Below the pieces are notes generated by a model. It searched no databases. It was not told the DNA's origin and saw only the letters and a program-made list of their open reading frames with translations. Positions 1 to 5,864 of a stretch of 10,559 nucleotides of DNA are shown piece after piece (the stretch's first letter is position 1; each line of letters begins with the position of its first letter). Position numbers and translations under genes: made by a program. Origin of the DNA: Clostridiales bacterium (GTDB lineage Bacteria; Bacillota_B; Dehalobacteriia; UBA4068). The DNA lies in NCBI GenBank assembly GCA_009782975.1, contig WRIA01000008.1, positions 1 through 10,559 of the forward strand, in the 5' to 3' direction.

Positions 1-33
1 ATTTTCCTTAATATGAATACATGCAATAGCCAT
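1..33 (-). CDS. 5' end of an unidentified divergent gene (partial)
   Basis: The minus strand has an ATG at 33-31 preceded by ACAGGAG (47-41) at a 7-nt spacing, which is a good Shine-Dalgarno arrangement. The frame stays open to the window edge and reads MAIACIHIKEN. Only eleven residues are visible, so no family can be named. It is divergent from the large sensor gene, and the 128-bp gap between the two starts would have to hold both promoters. The call rests on the start signal alone. A chance start is possible because the region is AT-rich, although a spaced AGGAG followed directly by an ATG and an open frame is better than random expectation. Confidence 0.5.
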   Translation of the reverse strand, partial: MAIACIHIKEN

Positions 34-72
34 AAATATACTCCTGTTGTATTCAAATATAAATTTATCATA

Positions 73-104
73 TTGATATTTCTTTGCACAACGGCTGATA
101 TATA
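73..104 (+). promoter_or_regulatory. Weak candidate promoter and palindrome in divergent gap
   Basis: The AT-rich gap 34-161 contains TTGATA (73-78), then GATATA (97-102) after 18 bp, a possible sigma-70-type promoter for the sensor gene. The -10 region overlaps a perfect 10-bp palindrome, GATATATATC (97-106). The -10 match is weak and the AT content makes such matches easy to find. No convincing promoter for the minus-strand gene was seen. Confidence 0.22.
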
Positions 105-148
105 TCTTGAAACGCTGACAAGGACATTCATGCTGAAAATTATGTTAT

Positions 149-153
149 GGAGG
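149..153 (+). promoter_or_regulatory. Shine-Dalgarno that sets the sensor start at 162
   Basis: GGAGG at 149-153 lies 8 nt before the ATG at 162. An in-frame ATG at 147 overlaps this motif and has no Shine-Dalgarno of its own at a usable distance. The start at 162 (protein beginning MIEVIKSRNG) is therefore preferred over the longest open frame, shortening the protein by five residues. Confidence 0.75.
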
Positions 154-161
154 CTACGGAT

Positions 162-3100
162 ATGATCGAAGTAATCAAGTCAAGGAACGGCTTATGTACG
201 GGGTGTAACCGATGTGTGCGTGAATGCCCGATGGAAACGGTTAACATTACCTATCAGGACGACGACGGCAATATAAAAGTCAAGATCGACCAAGATAAAT
301 GTATCGGATGCGGACGGTGCGTTACCGCGTGCAAGCATGACGCGCGGTATTACGCCGACGACATCGAGCTGTTCTTTGATGATTTAGCCAATGGCATTCC
401 CATATCACTGATCGCCGCTCCGTCTATCAGGACAAATATCCCGAAGTATAAGCGGCTGTTTACATATCTGAAGCAGCTCGGCGTAAAGAAAATATATGAC
501 GTGTCGCTGGGAGCGGATATCTGCATCTGGGGGTACGTCCGATATATCGAAAAACACAAAGGAGCGCACATCATTACCCAGCCATGCCCGGTAGTCGTTT
601 CATACTGCGAAATTTACAGGCACGACCTGCTCCCCAAGCTGTCGCCGGTTCAAAGCCCGATGGCCTGCGCCTCTATCTACATGAAAGAATATCAAGGTAT
701 TACCGACCGTATCGCCGCGCTCTCTCCGTGCATTGCCAAAAAAGTCGAGTTCGACGCCACCAAGCTGGCCGAATACAATATTACCTTCGCCAAAATATTG
801 TCTTATCTGAAAGACAACAATATTTCGCTCCCGGACGAGGAAACCGAATTCGACCACAACGAGAGCGGCCTGGGATCACTGTTCCCCATGCCGGGCGGAC
901 TGAAAGAAAATATCGAATACTTCATGGGCAAGAAGCTCCACATAACCAAAGCGGAAGGCTTCAACCTATATGAAAAATTAGACCTATACGCCAAAACGCC
1001 GGAGCTTTTCCTGCCCGAAGTATTCGACGTGCTGAACTGCGAAGAAGGCTGTAACATCGGCCCCGCTGCTTCGCATAACAAGAACCTGTTTGAAATAGAT
1101 AAAACGATGGACGAAAAGAGAAAGAAAGCGACCGAGGAGCGAAAACGGGAATATTATGAATCGGTGTATAAAAAATTCGACGAGACCTTTGAACTTTCGC
1201 ATTTTTTAAGGGTCTATAAGCCCGTTTTTGTGTCGTTCCCTGTTATTACCGACGCGGATATAAACAAAGCCTTTTCTCTTTTAGGCAAAACCGATTATGA
1301 AAAGCAGCATGTTGACTGCAGCTCCTGCGGCAGCGATACCTGTTATAAAATGGCGCGTAAGATAGCCCTTGGCGTTAATATATCTAATAACTGCATAGTA
1401 AACACAATGGATACCGCAAAAAAAGAACATGAAGAAAATTTGAATACCCTTAACCAATTTGAGATGATTTGGGGCAGCGTGGAAAGCGGTATCATTATCG
1501 TTGGCGCGGAAAACAATATTATAATGGACGCCAATCCTGCCGCCGTCCGCATGTACGGAGACAGCAAGGAAAAAATAATAGGGCGGCCATGCTCCGAGAT
1601 ATTCGGGAAGCACGAATGCCCCATCCTAGATATGGATCAGGATTTTGACCGTAGAGAAATAAACTTTATTAAAGCGGACGGTACGGTCGTGCCGGTAATA
1701 AAGGCCGTAACGCAGATAAATTACAAAGGGTGCCCGGCGCTGCTGGAAAGTTTTACGGATTTGTCCTATATGAAAGAAGCCGAAGCTCAAAAACATATGC
1801 TGGAATTGGGCGAACGCATGAGATTGCTCCTTCTCGAAAATCCCCAGATAAATTTTCTGTTCGACAGCAGATTTAGGGTAATAGAGTGCAACCCCGCGGC
1901 GGTGGAATTTTTAGGTTTTAAAACAAAAGAGGAAACGATAGCGGGCTTTGCCGAGCGTATGGAAAAAAGCATACCGCCCCTTCAACCGGACGGAAGGGTA
2001 TCCATACCCCTAGCCGAAAGGCTTATGACCGCTGTTAAGGAAGGGTATGTTAAGTTTGAAACCGAGTTGATGCTGGACGGCATAAAACGGAACATCATAG
2101 TGGAACTTAAAAAAATACCGTACGAAGAAAGCTTTGCCATAGTCGGCTATGTTTTTGATATGACCGACATACATGAACGGGAATCTGCGCTGAAACACGC
2201 GCAGGAATTGAACGAGCTTCAGCTTGCTAAACTGGATTTGGTCGTGCAGGCATCAAAAATAGGTTTGTGGGATATGGATATTGTGGGCGGAGACACGACC
2301 AACCCTGATAATACGGCCTATTGGTCTGACGAATTCCGCCATATGCTGGGATATACCGATGCAAACGACTTTCCGAACACAGTTGGCATATTGCAGGAAA
2401 TACTCCATCCCGATGATTTAGAAAGAGCTACACAAGAGTTCGGAAATCATTTGATGGACAAAACCGGAAAGACACCGTACGATACTGAATTCCGCCTGAG
2501 AAATAAAAACGGCGAATACGTTTACTTTCATGCCACAGGCGAAACCATCCGGGATGAAGAAGGAAACCCTGTTCGTGTAGCGGGCGCGTTGATAGATATA
2601 ACCGAAGCGAAGAACATACTGCTTCTTAAAGAACAGCAGCGCGCGGACGCGTACGCCGCAAGCAAATCGAAAAGCGCTTTTCTGGCTAATATGAGCCACG
2701 AGATACGCACGCCCATGAACGCCATCATAGGCATGACTTCTATTGGCCTGTCTGCCAATGACACCAACAAGATGAAGGATTGTTTTAATAAAATAGACGG
2801 CGCTTCAAGGCATCTGCTTGGCCTGATAAACGATATTTTGGATATGTCAAAAATAGAATCCGGCAAATTCGATCTTTCCGAATCCGAATTTGATTTCGCG
2901 CGAATGATAGGACAGGTAGTAAACGTCAACAAATTCCGCATTGACGATAAAGGCCAGGTATTTACGGTTAATATCGACGAGGATATCCCACCCTATTTAT
3001 TCGGCGACGACCAGCGTATTTCCCAGGTAATTACAAACCTTATAAGCAACGCAAGTAAATTTACACCCGAAAACGGAAACATAAAACTTGACGCGCGGTT

Positions 3101-4205
3101 CATAAGTGAAGAAAACGAAGTTTGCACTATACAAATCTCCATAACCGACTCCGGCATCGGCATAAGCCCCGAGCAGCAGGCAAAGCTCTTCCAGTCATTT
3201 CAGCAAGCCGAGAGCGATACATCCCGAAAGTTTGGCGGCACAGGGTTAGGCCTTGCCATATCCAAGAGCATAGTGGAAATGATGGGCGGCAGGATATGGA
3301 TAGAAAGCGAGCTTGGTAAAGGCGCGGCTTTTATATTCACTATGCAGGTAAAACGGGGATCGGGCAAACCGCCGGAGGAAACGATACAAAACGTGGCCAT
3401 AGATCATTTCGAAGGTCATTACATACTGCTGGCGGAGGATATAGAAATAAACCGCGAGATAGTGCTGGCGCTTTTGGAGCCTACGCTATTAACGATAGAC
3501 TGCGTGGAAAACGGCAGGGAAGCGCTTGAAATGTTCACGGCTTCTCCCGACAAGTACGAACTGATATTTATGGATATGCAAATGCCGGAAATGGACGGGC
3601 TTGAGGCGACCCGGCAGATACGCGCGCTGGATATTCCCTTTGCAAAGACTATACCGATCATCGCTATGACCGCCAACGCGTTCAGGGAGGATGTAGTTAA
3701 ATGTCTTGATGCGGGAATGAACGGGCATCTTGGAAAACCGCTGGATTTTGACGACGTTTTAAACAAGCTGCGGACATATTTAACTGTAGGTTTTTATAAC
3801 GGTCTGGTATGGGATAAAAAATTTGAGGTAGGAAACAGCACGGTGGACAGACAGCATAAAAGCCTGTGCGAAATGATCAATACCCTTATTTTGCAGTGCG
3901 AACATGGTAAAGCCGCGGAAACCCTGCATGAGACATTGGCATTTTTAGTGGATTACACTGTTTATCATTTTAGCAACGAGGAAGCCTTGCAGATAGAATC
4001 CGGTTATCCCGGATATGAAGAACATAAGCGTATTCACGAAGATTTTAAAATTACGGTATCCGGTTTGGTAAAGCGTTTTGAAGATAACGGTTCAACAGAA
4101 GATTTGGTAAAAGATATTCGCGAAACCGTTATAGGGTGGCTTACCAATCATATGCAAAATGAAGACACAAAAATCGGCAAACATATACGCGGGAAGATCA
4201 AATAA
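162..4205 (+). CDS. [FeFe]-hydrogenase-type sensor, PAS hybrid histidine kinase, hemerythrin fusion
   Basis: Seen (numbering from ATG 162, 1347 aa): two ferredoxin [4Fe-4S] motifs (C12/15/18/22 and C47/50/53/57). An [FeFe]-hydrogenase large-subunit domain (about 75-330) has H-cluster ligands C142 (TQPCP), C190 (SPCIAKKVE) and C293/C297 (NCEEGC). A four-Cys Fe-S motif follows (C386, C389, C394, C411). Next come three PAS domains (about 430-540, 552-675, 690-817), then HisKA with MSHEIRTP (H846) and a HATPase with DSGIG (D996) and GGTGLGLAIS. The receiver (about 1086-1205) has phospho-acceptor D1138 and K1192. The C-terminal bacteriohemerythrin (about 1210-1347) has H1232, H1269, E1273, H1288, H1292, H1330 and D1335. 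No membrane segment is evident, so it is probably cytoplasmic. Known: sensory group C/D hydrogenases are linked to PAS and kinase or phosphatase outputs. Inferred: H2/redox plus O2/NO sensing that drives autophosphorylation and transfer to the receiver. No output regulator lies in the window. Catalytic H2 turnover, if any, is probably slow. Confidence 0.9.
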   Translation: MIEVIKSRNGLCTGCNRCVRECPMETVNITYQDDDGNIKVKIDQDKCIGCGRCVTACKHDARYYADDIELFFDDLANGIPISLIAAPSIRTNIPKYKRLFTYLKQLGVKKIYDVSLGADICIWGYVRYIEKHKGAHIITQPCPVVVSYCEIYRHDLLPKLSPVQSPMACASIYMKEYQGITDRIAALSPCIAKKVEFDATKLAEYNITFAKILSYLKDNNISLPDEETEFDHNESGLGSLFPMPGGLKENIEYFMGKKLHITKAEGFNLYEKLDLYAKTPELFLPEVFDVLNCEEGCNIGPAASHNKNLFEIDKTMDEKRKKATEERKREYYESVYKKFDETFELSHFLRVYKPVFVSFPVITDADINKAFSLLGKTDYEKQHVDCSSCGSDTCYKMARKIALGVNISNNCIVNTMDTAKKEHEENLNTLNQFEMIWGSVESGIIIVGAENNIIMDANPAAVRMYGDSKEKIIGRPCSEIFGKHECPILDMDQDFDRREINFIKADGTVVPVIKAVTQINYKGCPALLESFTDLSYMKEAEAQKHMLELGERMRLLLLENPQINFLFDSRFRVIECNPAAVEFLGFKTKEETIAGFAERMEKSIPPLQPDGRVSIPLAERLMTAVKEGYVKFETELMLDGIKRNIIVELKKIPYEESFAIVGYVFDMTDIHERESALKHAQELNELQLAKLDLVVQASKIGLWDMDIVGGDTTNPDNTAYWSDEFRHMLGYTDANDFPNTVGILQEILHPDDLERATQEFGNHLMDKTGKTPYDTEFRLRNKNGEYVYFHATGETIRDEEGNPVRVAGALIDITEAKNILLLKEQQRADAYAASKSKSAFLANMSHEIRTPMNAIIGMTSIGLSANDTNKMKDCFNKIDGASRHLLGLINDILDMSKIESGKFDLSESEFDFARMIGQVVNVNKFRIDDKGQVFTVNIDEDIPPYLFGDDQRISQVITNLISNASKFTPENGNIKLDARFISEENEVCTIQISITDSGIGISPEQQAKLFQSFQQAESDTSRKFGGTGLGLAISKSIVEMMGGRIWIESELGKGAAFIFTMQVKRGSGKPPEETIQNVAIDHFEGHYILLAEDIEINREIVLALLEPTLLTIDCVENGREALEMFTASPDKYELIFMDMQMPEMDGLEATRQIRALDIPFAKTIPIIAMTANAFREDVVKCLDAGMNGHLGKPLDFDDVLNKLRTYLTVGFYNGLVWDKKFEVGNSTVDRQHKSLCEMINTLILQCEHGKAAETLHETLAFLVDYTVYHFSNEEALQIESGYPGYEEHKRIHEDFKITVSGLVKRFEDNGSTEDLVKDIRETVIGWLTNHMQNEDTKIGKHIRGKIK

Positions 4206-4229
4206 AGACACTAAGAAAACCGCTTGCTC

Positions 4230-4291
4230 TATTTATAAAAGCCCTTATCATACCGGCTTAAAGGCCGGCATGATAAGGGCTTTTATAAATA
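4230..4291. terminator. Bidirectional terminator between convergent genes
   Basis: The arm 4230-4257 pairs with 4264-4291 across a 6-nt loop (4258-4263), giving about 28 bp with one mismatch (A4252 opposite C4269). The core is AAGCCCTTATCAT against ATGATAAGGGCTT, closed by CCGGC/GCCGG. The outer stem is A/T-rich with T runs on both strands, so it can terminate the sensor gene on plus and the WG-repeat gene on minus. Confidence 0.9.
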
Positions 4292-4319
4292 AAACGGGGA
4301 TATATCTATATTTACCCGG

Positions 4320-5687
4320 CTATCTTCTTTTACGGCCAACCAGGATTATTACAATGGCCAGAACCGGAATGATGCCCGCTATGGCCAGCGGCAGGGCGGT
4401 GGAGCCGGTATCATCGCGCTCCGTTTTAGCCGGTTCGTGCGCGGATACGGCGGGCGGCTGCCCTGCCGCGTTTTCCGCCGCTTCCGGCGCACCTGTTGCT
4501 CCGGGAGCGGAATCCATGGCGGCTAAAGCGGCTTCCGCTACGGCCAAGCCTGCTTTTGCTTCGGCAAGGGCCTCCTCCAGCTCGGCTATATAGGCTAACG
4601 AGGCCTCCTCCAAGCCTTCTCTATATGCTTCAAAAGATATAAAGTTATCTGCCTTGGCAACAGCGGCATTTGCTATAACAGCCCAGCGGTCCAGTTTTTT
4701 TACCACGGCATAGCCTTCGCTGAAATTATTCACGTCGTCGAATATAAGCGGCACAATCGTTTTACCGCCCGCGTCAATAAAACCCCATTTACCGCTTTTT
4801 TCTACAGCGGCCAGGCCTTCGTTAAAATCCCCTGTCCAATCGTATTCCAAAGGGGCGGCTATACGGCCACGGGTATCTATAAAACCCTTAAGGCCGTCCT
4901 TTTCCACACAGGCCAGCCCCTCGTTAAAGTTAAGCACCATATCATATTCCAAGGGTATAGCCAGCCTGCCCCTGGTATCTATATAGCCCCATTTGCCGTC
5001 CATCTCGACCCCGGCCAGCCCTTCTTTAAAGCTGAACACCCAGTCGTAATCCAAAGCTATAGCGGTTTGGCCTCTTTTGTCAATAAAACTCCATTCCTCC
5101 ACTTCCGCGGACCATTTCCTTACCGCGGCCAGCCCCTGGCTGAAGCTAAAGGCCCAGTCGTACTCCAAGGGTATCACGATCTTTCCGCGGGCGTCTATAT
5201 AACCCCTTTTGCCGTCCCTGCCTACCACGGCCAGGCCTTCCTTAAAATCATCCGCGTAATCGTATTCCAGCGGTACAACAACGGCACCCGAAATATCAAT
5301 AAAGCCGCATAGCTCGTCCTTGCTTACCATAGCCAGCCCTTCGTTGAAATCGTATGCGTAATCATATTCCAGGGGTATCACGATATTGCCGGATGTATCT
5401 GCAAAGCCACACTTATCGTCTTTTTTGACCACGGCCAGGCCTTCGTTGAAATAGCCTATATAATCGTACTCCAAAGGTACCGTTACATGGCCGTAGATAT
5501 CGATTATACCAATTTTATCGTCTTTATTTACCGCCAGCAGCTCCGGACCTGCAGGATATACGTCGAAATAATCCAACTCCGGCCCGGACAGCACAATTAT
5601 ATCCTCCGGCTGTGCGCCTAAAGCGGCAAGAGGGCAAAGCAGAAGCATACAAAGGGTTATCACCGGCACTAAGGCTGCTTTTTTCAT
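4320..5687 (-). CDS. Exported, membrane-anchored WG-repeat protein
   Basis: The 455-aa product begins with a typical signal peptide (MKKAALVPVITL, hydrophobic to about residue 23, likely cleaved near A25). Residues 51-341 are eight full WG-type repeats of 33-38 residues plus a ninth half repeat. Each follows the pattern G-[FYI]-ID-x-x-G-x-x-x-x-PLEYD-x-x-x-x-F-x-EGLA-x-V. A short Glu/Ala-rich helix, possibly coiled coil (about 342-392), and an Ala/Pro/Glu-rich linker follow. The protein ends in a hydrophobic segment (about 431-450) with a GRKRR stop-transfer tail. It should therefore sit on the outer face of the membrane, held by its C terminus. WG (KWG) repeats are a beta-rich family of mostly unknown function; a binding role is only a guess. 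It has its own near-consensus promoter (5758-5786). The Shine-Dalgarno-like GAGG is 11 nt from the ATG, rather far. Repeat 5 carries a 4-residue insertion. Confidence 0.88.
   Translation of the reverse strand: MKKAALVPVITLCMLLLCPLAALGAQPEDIIVLSGPELDYFDVYPAGPELLAVNKDDKIGIIDIYGHVTVPLEYDYIGYFNEGLAVVKKDDKCGFADTSGNIVIPLEYDYAYDFNEGLAMVSKDELCGFIDISGAVVVPLEYDYADDFKEGLAVVGRDGKRGYIDARGKIVIPLEYDWAFSFSQGLAAVRKWSAEVEEWSFIDKRGQTAIALDYDWVFSFKEGLAGVEMDGKWGYIDTRGRLAIPLEYDMVLNFNEGLACVEKDGLKGFIDTRGRIAAPLEYDWTGDFNEGLAAVEKSGKWGFIDAGGKTIVPLIFDDVNNFSEGYAVVKKLDRWAVIANAAVAKADNFISFEAYREGLEEASLAYIAELEEALAEAKAGLAVAEAALAAMDSAPGATGAPEAAENAAGQPPAVSAHEPAKTERDDTGSTALPLAIAGIIPVLAIVIILVGRKRR
4665..5537 (-). repeat. Tandem WG-repeat coding array (about 102-bp units)
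   Basis: Eight complete and one partial coding repeats of mostly 34 codons are joined head to tail without spacers, each restarting at a Leu-Ala-x-Val (the last at Tyr-Ala-Val-Val). Units 2, 3, 4, 6, 7 and 8 have exactly the same length. Unit 1 is one codon shorter and unit 5 four codons longer. The motif PLEYD is kept in units 1-4, 6 and 7, and becomes ALDYD in unit 5 and PLIFD in unit 8. DNA identity between units is only moderate, so the array looks old and diverged rather than freshly expanded. Confidence 0.85.
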
Positions 5688-5714
5688 AATCCGTGTTTCC
5701 TCTCTTTCTTAGGC

Positions 5715-5735
5715 TTAAGGGATGCGGACCCTTAA
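5715..5735 (-). other. Hairpin in the 5' leader of the WG-repeat gene
   Basis: TTAAGGG (5715-5721) and CCCTTAA (5729-5735) form a perfect 7-bp inverted repeat with a 7-nt loop. It lies between the predicted transcription start (around 5751) and the Shine-Dalgarno of the minus-strand gene. It could be an mRNA 5' stem-loop or an operator. There is no T-run directly after it on the minus strand, so attenuation is not supported. Confidence 0.45.
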
Positions 5736-5757
5736 AGCTGTCTTTCTTCTATAAAAT

Positions 5758-5786
5758 ATCATACCTAAAAATAGCTGCCGTGTCAA
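5758..5786 (-). promoter_or_regulatory. Sigma-70/SigA-type promoter for the WG-repeat gene
   Basis: On the minus strand, TTGACA (5786-5781) and TATGAT (5763-5758) are separated by exactly 17 bp. The -35 box is perfect and the -10 box has five of six consensus bases. Transcription would start near 5751 and give a leader of about 64 nt. Confidence 0.8.
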
Positions 5787-5801
5787 ACATAAGATTGGAT
5801 G

Positions 5802-5830
5802 TTGACTATTAGCGGCAATTTGTTTATAGT
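5802..5830 (+). promoter_or_regulatory. Sigma-70/SigA-type promoter for the methyltransferase/MTHFR gene
   Basis: TTGACT (5802-5807) and TATAGT (5825-5830) are separated by 17 bp, each one base from consensus. The start would be near 5837, leaving a leader of only about 28 nt before the ATG at 5865. That is too short for a SAM riboswitch or T-box. Confidence 0.78.
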
Positions 5831-5864
5831 AAGATAAGCAAGCATTACAGACAAGGAGGCCATC

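Noticed and set aside
300..1060. A catalytic H2-evolving hydrogenase (HydA)
   Set aside because: The relay Cys of L1 is Pro, the L1 and L3 motifs are the degenerate sensory type, and the chain continues into PAS, kinase and receiver domains.
5603..5687. Lipoprotein signal in the WG-repeat protein
   Set aside because: The Cys at residue 18 is preceded by Leu-Leu-Leu, not by the small residue a lipobox needs, and anchoring is already explained by the C-terminal membrane segment.
5688..5864. SAM riboswitch or T-box upstream of the methyltransferase/MTHFR gene
   Set aside because: A near-consensus promoter sits 35 bp before the ATG, leaving about 28 nt of leader, and no multi-helix conserved core is visible.
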